64,000 nucleotides of DNA from Telluribacter humicola (GCF_017355935.1 NZ_JAFIQT010000001.1:1550001-1614000); one strand, 5' to 3'; positions 43,243-51,981 are shown, counted from the first letter of the stretch. A program made the numbers and translations. Notes: generated from the letters alone by a model not told the origin.

Positions 43243-43974
43243 CTATTCCCTTACAAATGAAATGATAGAGTCCAGCACCATCTGCTGCTGTTGCTCCCGG
43301 CTGATACTGGCTTCACTGTCGCCCAGCTGGTATCCATAAAAACCGAACTGCGTATGATTTCCTCCTTCAATCAGTACATACTTCGTGGTGGAAGGTAGTT
43401 TGGATTTGTTCCTGTTCATTTCCTCCACTGCCGCCACCCCATCGTGGGTACCCTGGATTTTCAGGATGGGGATCTGACTGGTCGAAAGGTCGATGTCTCT
43501 GGGATGGGTGGTACCCAACAGGATAAGTTTGTCAATCAGGGAGGGGTTTTCGTATACAAACTGAGCCGCCATCTTAGCCCCCTGCGAATGCCCGGCCAGC
43601 AGGTACTGTTTGGTCGTATCTCCAAGTAATCCTATCTCTTTGGGTTTAGTATAGCCATTCAAGGCAAGGCGCCAGGGCATTTTTATCAGGTAAACGGGAC
43701 AGCCGCTAGCTGCTACTTTCCGGCAAAGCGGAGCATAGGCCACCGGATCAACCAGAGCGCCCGGGTAAAAAAGGAGTACCTTGGAAGAGGTACTTGTCGG
43801 GGTAAATGAAATATAGTCTTCAGTCTCCGTTACTTCCACCGCGGCGTCGGACCGCAGTATTTCTTCACCAACTCCATCGGCCTGCATTCCGCTCCATAGC
43901 CAGACCATAAAGCCTAGTCCAGCTGCTACCCAAACCGTCCGGATTATTTTCCACTTTGTCCATTTTGTGCTCAT
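43243..43974 (-). CDS. alpha/beta hydrolase with N-terminal membrane anchor
   Basis: A 243-residue protein with an N-terminal hydrophobic helix (TVWVAAGLGFMVWLW), then an alpha/beta hydrolase core of the dienelactone-hydrolase-like type: nucleophile AGHSQGAKMA, acid in IQGTHDGVA and His in IEGGNHTQFGFYG. The active site would face the periplasm. Substrate unknown. It follows the CxC protein gene by 33 bp on the same strand, so the two may be cotranscribed. Confidence 0.83.
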   Translation of the reverse strand: MSTKWTKWKIIRTVWVAAGLGFMVWLWSGMQADGVGEEILRSDAAVEVTETEDYISFTPTSTSSKVLLFYPGALVDPVAYAPLCRKVAASGCPVYLIKMPWRLALNGYTKPKEIGLLGDTTKQYLLAGHSQGAKMAAQFVYENPSLIDKLILLGTTHPRDIDLSTSQIPILKIQGTHDGVAAVEEMNRNKSKLPSTTKYVLIEGGNHTQFGFYGYQLGDSEASISREQQQQMVLDSIISFVRE

Positions 43975-44007
43975 GCAGAGAGGGAGTTATGCCTGTACTA
44001 AGTACTA

Positions 44008-44775
44008 CTAATCATAAAGGCTGATAAATTTTTCGGAACCGTCTTTTGTGGGGTAGGAATACAACACGAGTTGTACTTTGGTTTTAGCAGGTAACTTTTT
44101 GAATTGGGCAGTATTAATTCGTGCGTTTTGGTGGAGACACTCCAGGATGCGCCCGGATACTACTGGATTATCAAAATCTTTAAGAGCGTTTATCTTTTCT
44201 ATGGATAGGTCTTCATTTACTTCAAATTGGTAAACAGCAAATCGGTTCTGGAAATCAAAGCCTTTCTGGCTATCAGTGCAGATATTTAAATCGAAGAATA
44301 TTATACGGTATGGGTTTGATTTTGCTGATTCAATCTTACTCAAATAGTCCAGCGTTGCTAGCTTCAGGTCTACCGTTTTCTTATGATTAGTATTGGCATT
44401 GGGATATCGGGCAGAATCAAATGTCCCATCAATCTGTAGGCTAGCTGAGCAGGAGCCAAAAATAAGACCCCCTCCCTTTCCTTCCCCGGCAAAGATGAGC
44501 CAGACCGAGTTTTCAGGAGGAAAAAAACTGCACTTGCTTTTTAACTGCGTAAGTACGGTTAGGGTAGTTTGTGGCGATCCCTTGTATACGTTAATAGGTT
44601 CGATTTCGGCTACATGGTAATCCTCGTGTTCTGTGCTCGGTGTAAGCTTTATAATTCTGGCCACGGCTACAAACTCTGAGTTCTGATAGCTGTCAAGTAG
44701 AAGTGGAGGTATGCACACACAACCCAAAGCCTGAACTGGGCAGAGCGCAAAAAAGAGGGCTAGTAGCTTTTTCAT
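44008..44775 (-). CDS. secreted protein with N-terminal CxC (NTR/TIMP-like) domain
   Basis: A 255-residue protein; after signal peptide MKKLLALFFALCPVQALG the mature chain would begin with CVCIPP, the CxC start found in TIMP/NTR-like domains, followed by VAVARIIKLT...INVYKGSPQTTLTVLTQLKSKCSFF, also NTR-like, and GSCSASLQ. The C-terminal half (about 130-255) has VVSGRILECLHQNARI and may be a second small domain. Function unknown in bacteria; the NTR call is by pattern only. More AT-rich than neighbours. Confidence 0.65.
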   Translation of the reverse strand: MKKLLALFFALCPVQALGCVCIPPLLLDSYQNSEFVAVARIIKLTPSTEHEDYHVAEIEPINVYKGSPQTTLTVLTQLKSKCSFFPPENSVWLIFAGEGKGGGLIFGSCSASLQIDGTFDSARYPNANTNHKKTVDLKLATLDYLSKIESAKSNPYRIIFFDLNICTDSQKGFDFQNRFAVYQFEVNEDLSIEKINALKDFDNPVVSGRILECLHQNARINTAQFKKLPAKTKVQLVLYSYPTKDGSEKFISLYD

Positions 44776-44972
44776 ACTATGGGGTTGTTGGCAGATGCGA
44801 ACTTAATAATAGCAACTACAAAGCCAGAGCGTATTGCTGCGAAGGGTTTTGATTTATATGGATTAATATATAAGGCAAAGTATTAGCACACAAGTGTATG
44901 GCAATAAATCGGCTAATTAAGTGTACCGTAGTACTAGATTGCATCAAAGTCTACAGGGCGTATTCGTAGGAG

Positions 44973-45005
44973 ATCCGTGCCACGGTTCCAAACCGTGGCA
45001 CGGAT
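44973..45005. repeat. palindromic element, copy 1
   Basis: 15-bp perfect arms beginning ATCCGTGCCACGG with a 3-nt loop. A second copy with the same flanks (aggagATCCGTG ... CACGGATaggttg) is at 46311. Together they flank the broken DUF1016 gene. Confidence 0.9.
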
Positions 45006-45019
45006 AGGTTGTGCTTCTA

Positions 45020-45060
45020 TTACTTCACCTCCGTAAAGTTCAACTTCGGCAGCTTTATGG
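45020..45060 (-). repeat. copy of the M28 peptidase gene 3' end
   Basis: 41 bp matching 46382-46422 at 37 positions. On the minus strand it reads IKLPKLNFTEVK and a stop, against MKLPKLNFTEVK and a stop in the real M28 gene. It sits 14 bp from palindrome copy 1 and lies in the same frame as the preceding DUF1016 pseudogene, beyond its stop. Confidence 0.85.
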
Positions 45061-45139
45061 AGAGAATAGGAATCTTGAAAAGTATCGGATAGGAATAAAA
45101 CTCACCTATTGCAGCGCTTTCATTTCTCTCGACGTATTG

Positions 45140-46182
45140 TTACAACTGGTCTGTGCTGGGGAGCTTGATAAGGTACTGCTTGACGAACAGGTTTTCGTCC
45201 ATGCCGGCTGTAGCGTATTTGACCAATGCCTGATCCTTCTCAGCTACCAGTAATATCCCTACTGGAGGGTTGTCTGACGCCTCGCTGATTTCCTCCATAA
45301 AGTAGTTTAGATAAGTGTTCAATTGACCAATATCACCATGCTCAAAGGCTCCGATCTTTAGCTCAAGCAGCACATGACATTTAAGAATACGGTGGTAGAA
45401 AAGTAGGTCTATAAAGTAGTAGGTACTGCCGATGAGGATACGCTTCTGACGCGCTTCAAAGCAAAATCCATTCCCAAGCTCAATAATAAACTCCTGTAAA
45501 TGATCGAGCAGTGCGCTTTCCAGGTCAGACTCCTCAACCAGATCCCTAGTTTTGAGGTCAAGGAATTCAAAGGCGTAGATATTTTTGATGATATCCGTTG
45601 GTACTCGGGGAGAGGTATTTTTGTTGACTCTGTTAGCCAACTGCTCCGGCTTAGCGGATAAGCCACTCCGCTCGTAGTATAGGCTGTTTATCTGGCGCTT
45701 TAGCTCTCGCACACTCCATGTACCTTTGATACATTCAACTTCCTAGAAGATACGCTTGAACGGGTCGTCAATTTTTATTAGCTCTACTAAGTGCGTAAAG
45801 GAAAGCTTGGAAATTATTTTTTCAGGTGGTACTTGTAGTAGTTCAGATTGTGAGGACGCCGTCCCAAAAATCCGCTCAGGAATAATGTCTTTAAATTCTT
45901 GGGTCAGTGACCCAAGAATTTGAGGGTAGCATTGGTAAAACTGTCGGCATCGGGACAGTTCAGGGGCTGTTAAACCTTTTATACCTATACTTTTTGCCAG
46001 ATTACTTAATAAGCGGGAGCCATAGGACGCTCTGTCCTCTCCTTGTTGCTCAAACTCTACTATATAATAGCCAATCAACCAGTTACGAATTGTTAGTGCC
46101 TGTTGACTGCATTGGCTGCTTTGGCCTGCAGGTGGCTGTGTACTTGCTCAATGGTGGCAACGAGTTGTTTAAAATACTGCAT
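45140..46182 (-). pseudogene. DUF1016/PDDEXK nuclease (YhcG-like), multiply broken
   Basis: Reading from ATG 46182 the frame runs MQYFKQLVATIEQV...AANAVNR, then a one-base loss near 46099-46101 throws it into a stop; the next frame resumes with LTIRNWLIGYYIVEFEQQGEDRA, the usual DUF1016 N-terminal block. It then meets an in-frame TAG (45743-45745) where relatives have Tyr (DDPFKRIF*EVE...WSVRELKRQI), and a TAA at 45140-45142 after LPSTDQL, followed in frame by QYVERN. The nuclease domain core YYFIDLLFYHRILKCHVLLELKIGAF (PD-ExK type) is otherwise intact. Three lesions make function very unlikely. The frame after the last stop continues to 45020 and ends in the copied M28 tail. Confidence 0.88.
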
Positions 46183-46310
46183 ACAGGGCTAGTAAGACTT
46201 ATAGAATGTATATGAGCATTTATAGTAAGTAAGGTACGAAAACTATCCAGTTAAGAGAGTACTAGCATACTTGATTAAGGTACCAGTCTACAGCGCTTTT
46301 TCGTCAGGAG

Positions 46311-46343
46311 ATCCGTGCCACGATTTAAAACCGTGGCACGGAT
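46311..46343. repeat. palindromic element, copy 2
   Basis: 12-bp perfect arms (46311-46322 with 46332-46343) around a 9-nt AT-rich loop, same outer sequence and flanks as copy 1. It lies 38 bp past the end of the M28 gene and may also act as its terminator-like 3' hairpin. Confidence 0.9.
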
Positions 46344-46381
46344 AGGTTGCTCTTATTCTGGATTAAGCAGGGTACTCTCCC

Positions 46382-47311
46382 TTACTTCACCTCCGTAAAG
46401 TTCAGCTTGGGGAGCTTCATGGCGTTTTCGATAAGTTTGATTTCGATATCCAGGATACCGGCTTCGGCGCGTGTATCTACTTTTTCGGGATCGTCGGTAG
46501 GCATGTGGTAGTCGTCGTGGCCGCCGGTATGGAAGAAAAGCACCGGGATCTGCTTGGCGTAGAAGGAGCCGTGGTCGGAGCCGCCGCTGCCGGCGCGGTC
46601 GGTAAAGAACTTTACCTCGCCCTGTACTCCTTTGAATATGTTCGGCCAGGCGTCTGAGGTACCGTAGCCCCCCACGCCTACACCCCGCTCCGGATTGTAA
46701 CGACCGATCATATCCATGTTGAGCATGAAGTTGATCTTGCCAAGGGGGAGCGTGGGGTTATTGACAAAATGCCGCGAACCTACCAGTCCCAGCTCTTCGG
46801 CTCCGAAGGCGATGAACAGAAAGTTGTACGGCTCCTTTTGACTATTCTTTGCGAAGTACCTGGCCAGTTCCAGCAGACCAGCAACGCCCGAAGCGTTGTC
46901 ATCGGCTCCGTTGTGGATCTGTCCCTGGGGCTTCGGGTCTTTGGAGCTGCCCTGATTGCCGGTACCGAGGTGGTCAAAGTGGGCGCCGATTACGATCGTA
47001 TAGGGGGCGTCGTTGTTAAGGAAACCAATGACGTTGCTGGCGGGGCGAACACTGTCAGCTACTACTACCCGCCGTATCTTAGCGGTAAAGGGCTGGCGGT
47101 AGCCATCGGTACCCATGGGTGAGAGCCCAAGTTTTTTGAATTGCTTTATGACATAGCGGGCAGCTTTGTCGTTTTCGCGACTGCCGGTGCCGCGGCCTTT
47201 CATTCGGTCGGAGGCGAGGTAGTTGACGTGACGGGCAATGTTTTCGGCCGTAGGTTTGGGCTGACCTACGAGGAGTAAGGGGGCAAACAGTAAAAGAAAA
47301 ACCAGTTTCAT
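46382..47311 (-). CDS. secreted M28-family metallopeptidase
   Basis: Start ATG 47311 gives a signal peptide (MKLVFLLLFAPLLLVGQ), 309 residues; the frame to 47431 is rejected because a strong promoter lies at 47336. The two-zinc M28 ligands are visible: VIGAHFDHLG, HNGADDNASGVAGLLELARYF, AFGAEELGLVGSRHF, NMDMIGR and HTGGHDDYHMPTDDPEK. It acts as an aminopeptidase on exported peptides. Divergent from the M20 peptidase gene at 47449; its 3' end is duplicated at 45020. Confidence 0.92.
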   Translation of the reverse strand: MKLVFLLLFAPLLLVGQPKPTAENIARHVNYLASDRMKGRGTGSRENDKAARYVIKQFKKLGLSPMGTDGYRQPFTAKIRRVVVADSVRPASNVIGFLNNDAPYTIVIGAHFDHLGTGNQGSSKDPKPQGQIHNGADDNASGVAGLLELARYFAKNSQKEPYNFLFIAFGAEELGLVGSRHFVNNPTLPLGKINFMLNMDMIGRYNPERGVGVGGYGTSDAWPNIFKGVQGEVKFFTDRAGSGGSDHGSFYAKQIPVLFFHTGGHDDYHMPTDDPEKVDTRAEAGILDIEIKLIENAMKLPKLNFTEVK

Positions 47312-47335
47312 ACGAGAGGAATAATTGGGAAAACC

Positions 47336-47366
47336 CAAAAGTAGCCGCTTCCGGAGAAGTAACCAA
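47336..47366 (-). promoter_or_regulatory. promoter of the M28 peptidase gene
   Basis: On the minus strand TTG (47364-47366), 20-bp spacer, TACTTTTG (47336-47343): exact consensus and spacing, about 25 bp before the ATG at 47311. Confidence 0.7.
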
Positions 47367-47448
47367 TGAAAATTAGGATGTATGGTTGCCGGGCGCACAG
47401 GGTTTCTGCCTATCTTGACCAGATAAAACAAACGGAATACAGACCTAA

Positions 47449-48768
47449 ATGAATCAACTTGTACGTATAGGCGCCATGGGTGTACTCATGGCCGGAACCA
47501 TTTCCATCCAAAGCATAGCACAAGGTACCGCCTCCACCAAAGAAGCACCCGTACAGGCCGACAAGCGGTACACGCAGGAGATACAGACCCTGGCGAAGCA
47601 GCCCAGGGTGCAGAAGGCTTTCCAGCTATTCAAAGAGCTGGACCCGTGGACGATGCAGAACCTGATTACCCTGACCGAAATACCCGCGCCGCCCTTTAAG
47701 GAAGAGGTGCGCGGACGGAAGTATGCCGAGATGCTGCGCACCGCCGGGGCTGACTCGGTATGGACGGATGAGGTGGGTAACGTGATAGCGAAGCGCCGGG
47801 GCAAAACCGGCAAAAAGACCGTAGTACTGGAGGCGCACCTGGATACGGTATTCCCGGAGGAGACGGACGTAAAGGTAAAGCAGCGTGGCGATACGCTACG
47901 GGCTCCCGGCATCGGCGACGACACACAGGGGCTGGCGATGGTACTGACGGTACTGGAAGCCATGGAGCGCACCGGCATCGAGACGGACGCCGATGTACTC
48001 TTCATCGGTACCGTGGGGGAGGAAGGCCTGGGCGATCTGCGGGGCGTGAAGAAACTATTTGATACGCCGGGACTAAAAATAGACTCCTACATCGCCATTG
48101 ACGGATTGGGTGCCAGTAGCATTACCCACCGTGGCCTCGGCTCGCACCGTTACACGATTATCTTCAAGGGGCCGGGCGGACACTCGTCGGGAGCCTTCGG
48201 GATGGTGAATCCGCACGGGGCATTGGGACGGGCCATCTACTACTTCACGCAGGAGGCTGATAAGTTCACCCGCCAGGGTGTACGTACTACCTACAACGTG
48301 GGTATGGTAGGCGGAGGTACGTCGGTCAATGCCATTCCGTTTGAATCGTGGATGCAGGTGGATATGCGTTCGGAGAGTCCGGAGCAGCTGGCAGGTATTG
48401 ACAAGCTCCTGCAGGATGCGGTGCAGCGGGCCGTGCGCGAAGAGAACCAGATGAAGCGCCTGGGCGCCGACCTGACCGTAGAGGTAAAAATGGTGGGCGA
48501 CCGTCCTTCCGGTAGTCTGGATCAGAACCATCCGCTGGTGCAACGGGCCATTGCGGCTACGCGCCAGGTGGAAGAGGAGCCGGCCCTACGGGTGGGCTCG
48601 ACCAATGCCAATATTCCTTTTGCCAAAGGCGTACCTGGTATTACCATCGGGGCGGGAGGCAAGGGAGGCGGAGCGCACGCTCTGGACGAGTGGTTTATCA
48701 ATGACCGGGCCTACCTGGCCATGCAACGGACGTTACTGATCCTGCTGGCGGAGGCGGGGCTGCGGTAG
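47449..48768 (+). CDS. secreted M20-family peptidase
   Basis: A 439-residue zinc peptidase with a signal peptide (GVLMAGTISIQSIAQG). Metal and catalytic blocks are VLEAHLDTVFPEE, APGIGDDTQGLAMVL, GTVGEEGLGDLRG, and the lid domain with GPGGHSSGAFGMVNPHGALGRA; the last ligand is in GGGAHALDEWF. Resembles PepT/M20 peptidases acting on small peptides. With the divergent M28 gene it forms a peptide-scavenging pair. A terminator follows. Confidence 0.9.
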   Translation: MNQLVRIGAMGVLMAGTISIQSIAQGTASTKEAPVQADKRYTQEIQTLAKQPRVQKAFQLFKELDPWTMQNLITLTEIPAPPFKEEVRGRKYAEMLRTAGADSVWTDEVGNVIAKRRGKTGKKTVVLEAHLDTVFPEETDVKVKQRGDTLRAPGIGDDTQGLAMVLTVLEAMERTGIETDADVLFIGTVGEEGLGDLRGVKKLFDTPGLKIDSYIAIDGLGASSITHRGLGSHRYTIIFKGPGGHSSGAFGMVNPHGALGRAIYYFTQEADKFTRQGVRTTYNVGMVGGGTSVNAIPFESWMQVDMRSESPEQLAGIDKLLQDAVQRAVREENQMKRLGADLTVEVKMVGDRPSGSLDQNHPLVQRAIAATRQVEEEPALRVGSTNANIPFAKGVPGITIGAGGKGGGAHALDEWFINDRAYLAMQRTLLILLAEAGLR

Positions 48769-48794
48769 AGAGAATGGCTGATATAAACTTTGGG

Positions 48795-48822
48795 AGCGCA
48801 GGGTCTGTAGGGGCTCTGCGCT
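48795..48822 (+). terminator. terminator of the M20 peptidase gene
   Basis: 7-bp arms AGCGCAG/CTGCGCT (48795-48801 with 48816-48822), 14-nt loop, followed by TTTTG on the plus strand. Confidence 0.7.
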
Positions 48823-48869
48823 TTTTGCTGTTGGCATGGTACTAATTCTGGAGCCGTTCTTCTTTCCGT

Positions 48870-49442
48870 CTAGTTCGGATAGGTGGTTTCAGCGTTCGTG
48901 GGAGCAGGCTTTTCCAGTTCCCATATGATCTCTTTCAGCATGGCAGGTACTATCTGCTTATGCAGGGGACGGACCGGTAAGAAGTACAGCCTTCCCAGGC
49001 TGTTATTGAATTTTACGGTGGTTGAGATAGTCAGTGTCTTCACTCCTTCGGTACCTGGAGTCTGGTCCAGGAACAGGGAGATCCGGAAATCCAGATGCTT
49101 GTCGTCTTCCCCCAGAATAACCTCCCTCTCGGAAGTATCAAATACGGTGAAAAGTCCCAGCCGTTCGCCTTTCTGGCAGGTGAAGCGGTTGAGCAGTTCC
49201 TGCCGGTTTGTGGAGCGTTCCGGTGTTTTCAGTCCAACCAGAGAAACTAGCTTGTTGCGCAGGACAAACAGCGCGCCCACCCACTTGGGACTACTGGTAA
49301 AGAAGGCTTTTCCTACGTGGGAGGGCTGGATGCGGTTTTCGTGGTCGGTGATGAGGCCCTGAAAGCTGTCTATATAATCGTAGGTAGGCAGATGTTGTTG
49401 CAACAATGAGCCCGCCGGGAGAGTTGCTTTGCTGATTTTCAT
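48870..49442 (-). CDS. DUF2867 family protein
   Basis: Start ATG 49442 (MKISKATLPAGSLLQQHL), 190 residues; the frame extends to 49547, but a -7 element lies at 49471. Family marks are DYIDSFQGLI near the start, VGKAFFTSSPKWVGALFVLRNKLVSLVGL, DKHLDFRISLFLD and the closing FLPVRPLHKQIVPAMLKEI. DUF2867 is a START-like fold also found fused to NAD-dependent epimerases. Function unknown; cytoplasmic. Confidence 0.8.
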   Translation of the reverse strand: MKISKATLPAGSLLQQHLPTYDYIDSFQGLITDHENRIQPSHVGKAFFTSSPKWVGALFVLRNKLVSLVGLKTPERSTNRQELLNRFTCQKGERLGLFTVFDTSEREVILGEDDKHLDFRISLFLDQTPGTEGVKTLTISTTVKFNNSLGRLYFLPVRPLHKQIVPAMLKEIIWELEKPAPTNAETTYPN

Positions 49443-49470
49443 AGTGAAGGGCTCCTGGTGGTTGTATAAC

Positions 49471-49478
49471 CAAATATA
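49471..49478 (-). promoter_or_regulatory. -7 element of the DUF2867 gene
   Basis: Minus strand TATATTTG, exact match, about 30 bp before ATG 49442; same extended sequence TATATTTGGT as at 9451 and 43127. Confidence 0.5.
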
Positions 49479-49635
49479 CGGAGAACCTGCGTGTTTCCGA
49501 CCAGAAGAAAGCAGTTTCTGATCAGGCAGATTTATATAGATAGCCATTCATCCGGAACAGGTTGGAGAAATAAGCTGGCAGCCTTAACTTCAAAGCGGAA
49601 ACAACTACTTTCCTAGTTTTAAAACCCCACAACCC

Positions 49636-50961
49636 ATGGATGATTTACTGGCAGCCCGGCTTCAGATGGCAACATCGCTTGGCTTTCATATTGTGTTTGC
49701 CTGTATAGGTATGACCATGCCAATCCTGATGGCGTTTAGTGAATGGAGGTGGCTACGTACCAATGAACCCGTGTATATGGATCTGGCCAAGGCCTGGTCC
49801 AAAGGCGTTGCTCTCTTTTTTGCGGTTGGTGCCGTATCAGGTACGGTACTTTCTTTTGAGTTGGGCCTACTCTTTCCGGGCTTTATGCGGCACGCGGGGC
49901 CTATCATCGGGATGCCTTTTTCGTGGGAGGGAACGGCCTTCTTCGTGGAGGCCATCGCACTTGGTATCTTCCTCTACGGCTGGAATCGCCTCAACCGCTG
50001 GGTACATTGGCTATCGGGTGTGGTAGTGGGTATATCAGGGGTACTATCGGGGATATTTGTTGTATCCGCCAACTCCTGGATGAACAGTCCCCGCGGATTT
50101 ACCTGGCAGAATGGTGAGGCTACCAATATTGACCCCGTAGCGGCTATGTTCAACGAAGCCTGGTTTTCGCAGGCCCTGCACATGACGCTGGCGGCCTTTG
50201 TGGCTACCGCCTTTGCCGTAGCCGGTGTACATGCCTTCCTGCTGCTCAAGAATCCTAAGAATATTTTCCACCGAAAGGCCGTGAAGATCGCCCTTTCCTT
50301 CGGCGCCATTACGGCGTTTCTGCAACCCCTTAGTGGTGACTATGCGGCCAAAGACGTAGCGGACCGGCAACCGGCCAAGCTAGCCGCGCTGGAAGGACTA
50401 TACAAAACCAGCAAGCCAGCCGACCTGATCATCGGCGGTATTCCTAATGATCAGGAAGAGCGGGTAGACTACGCCATCCATATTCCCGGAGCCCTCAGCT
50501 TTCTGGCGCACGGTGATTTTGACGCGGAAGTGATCGGGCTGGACCAGTTTCCGAAAGACGAGCGCCCCCCCGTCCTGATCACCCACGTAGCCTTTCAGAT
50601 TATGGTGGGTATCGGGATGCTGCTGGCCCTGGGCGGCCTGTTGTTCCTGCTGTTTAGCTGGCGTTGGCAACACCTGCTGTCCAACAAGTGGTGGCTCTGG
50701 TTCATTGTACTCTTGACGCCGCTGGGCTTTATCGCGGTGGAGGCCGGCTGGACCGTAACCGAAGTAGGTCGACAGCCCTGGATCATTTATGGAGTGATGC
50801 GAACCAAAGATGCCGTGTCGACCATGCCGGGGCTGCAGTACTCGTTTTACCTCATTAGTACGGTGTACCTGTTGCTGACGGGGCTGCTGGTGTGGATGAT
50901 GCGGCGACAGATCGAAACTCTGGAAGAATTTTATCCTTCGTCCCGAACCTCCAAACCCTAA
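49636..50961 (+). CDS. cydA: cytochrome bd-type quinol oxidase subunit I
   Basis: A 441-residue integral membrane subunit with about nine spans. Haem ligands H18 (SLGFHIVF), H182 (QALHMTLAAF) and M323 (FQIMVGIGM) correspond to H19, H186 and M393 of E. coli; E98 in SWEGTAFFVEA and E105 are the conserved proton-path acids; GRQPWIIYG is present. It is about 80 residues shorter than E. coli CydA because the quinol-binding Q loop is short, the type also seen in cyanide-insensitive oxidases. Reduces oxygen to water with menaquinol. Operon with cydB. Confidence 0.95.
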   Translation: MDDLLAARLQMATSLGFHIVFACIGMTMPILMAFSEWRWLRTNEPVYMDLAKAWSKGVALFFAVGAVSGTVLSFELGLLFPGFMRHAGPIIGMPFSWEGTAFFVEAIALGIFLYGWNRLNRWVHWLSGVVVGISGVLSGIFVVSANSWMNSPRGFTWQNGEATNIDPVAAMFNEAWFSQALHMTLAAFVATAFAVAGVHAFLLLKNPKNIFHRKAVKIALSFGAITAFLQPLSGDYAAKDVADRQPAKLAALEGLYKTSKPADLIIGGIPNDQEERVDYAIHIPGALSFLAHGDFDAEVIGLDQFPKDERPPVLITHVAFQIMVGIGMLLALGGLLFLLFSWRWQHLLSNKWWLWFIVLLTPLGFIAVEAGWTVTEVGRQPWIIYGVMRTKDAVSTMPGLQYSFYLISTVYLLLTGLLVWMMRRQIETLEEFYPSSRTSKP

Positions 50962-50964
50962 CCT

Positions 50965-51981
50965 ATGCTACAGATTATCATCCTTATACTTGGTGTGGCC
51001 TTTGTCCTGTATACCATCCTGGGCGGGGCCGATTTTGGGGCCGGTATCGTTGAGACTTTTGCGGGCCGCAAAGGGGAGAAGATCATCTCCAAAGCCCTGG
51101 CACCCGTGTGGGAGGCCAACCACGTATGGCTCATCCTGGCCATTGTGATCCTGTTCACGGCTTTTCCGCTGGTGTATTCGACCATTAGCGTGGTACTGCA
51201 CATTCCGCTCATGATCGTGCTGATCGGGATCGTACTGCGGGGCTCGTTCTTTACCTTTCGCCACTACGACATCGGACACAGCGGTACCCATAAGTACTAT
51301 ACAGCCGTCTTCAAAGTATCGAGCTTTATCACCCCCGTGTTTTTGGGCGTGACGCTCGGGGCTATGATCCTGGGAAGGGTAGACCTGTCGGACACCAGCG
51401 AAAGCTTTTATGAGCAATTTGTGGCTCCCTGGTTCAACTGGTTCTGCTTTGCCATGGGGCTGTTTTCGGCCCTGTTGTTTGGGTACATCGCCTCCATATT
51501 TCTCATTGGCGAAACCCTGACCCCGATCGAGCGATTCCGGTACGTGCGGCTATCCAGGGTTTTTATGCTGCTCACCTTTGTGGCGAGTGCGCTGGTGTTT
51601 GTGGCCGCGGAGTGGGACGGTCTGCATCTGTTCAATGACTTCTTTAACTCCACCGCCAGCATTGTGGCTTTTGCCATCGTACTCCTGCTGGTACCGGCTA
51701 TATTCTACCTGTTCAATCACCCCAATATCCTGTTTCTGCGCCTGGCTATTGGTCTGCAGGTGGCGATGGTCATTGTGGGCTGGTTTGCCATACAGTACCC
51801 CGTGCTGGTGGTGGAAAAGAGTGGAGAGCACCTGACTTTCTACAACACCCAGGCGCCCCCGGCTACCCAGTACCAGTTGCTGATCGCCCTGTTTGTGGGC
51901 TTGCTATTTGTGATTCCGGCCTTTTTCTTTCTGTTTCGCGTATTCAAGCCCGGCGATGATCAGAAACCGGTCAATCCCTGA
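50965..51981 (+). CDS. cydB: cytochrome bd-type quinol oxidase subunit II
   Basis: A 338-residue eight-span membrane protein starting 3 bp after the cydA stop. Family marks are VLYTILGGADFGAGIVE near the N-terminus, WEANHVWLILAIVILFTAFP and VLRGSFFTFRHYD. Pairs with CydA to form the oxidase. No cydX-like or cydCD genes are seen in the window. Its last 22 bp overlap the 3' end of the GNAT gene on the opposite strand. Confidence 0.94.
   Translation: MLQIIILILGVAFVLYTILGGADFGAGIVETFAGRKGEKIISKALAPVWEANHVWLILAIVILFTAFPLVYSTISVVLHIPLMIVLIGIVLRGSFFTFRHYDIGHSGTHKYYTAVFKVSSFITPVFLGVTLGAMILGRVDLSDTSESFYEQFVAPWFNWFCFAMGLFSALLFGYIASIFLIGETLTPIERFRYVRLSRVFMLLTFVASALVFVAAEWDGLHLFNDFFNSTASIVAFAIVLLLVPAIFYLFNHPNILFLRLAIGLQVAMVIVGWFAIQYPVLVVEKSGEHLTFYNTQAPPATQYQLLIALFVGLLFVIPAFFFLFRVFKPGDDQKPVNP

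Noticed and set aside
44973-46343. CRISPR-like repeat
   Set aside because: Only two palindromic copies 1.3 kb apart, no spacers or cas genes.
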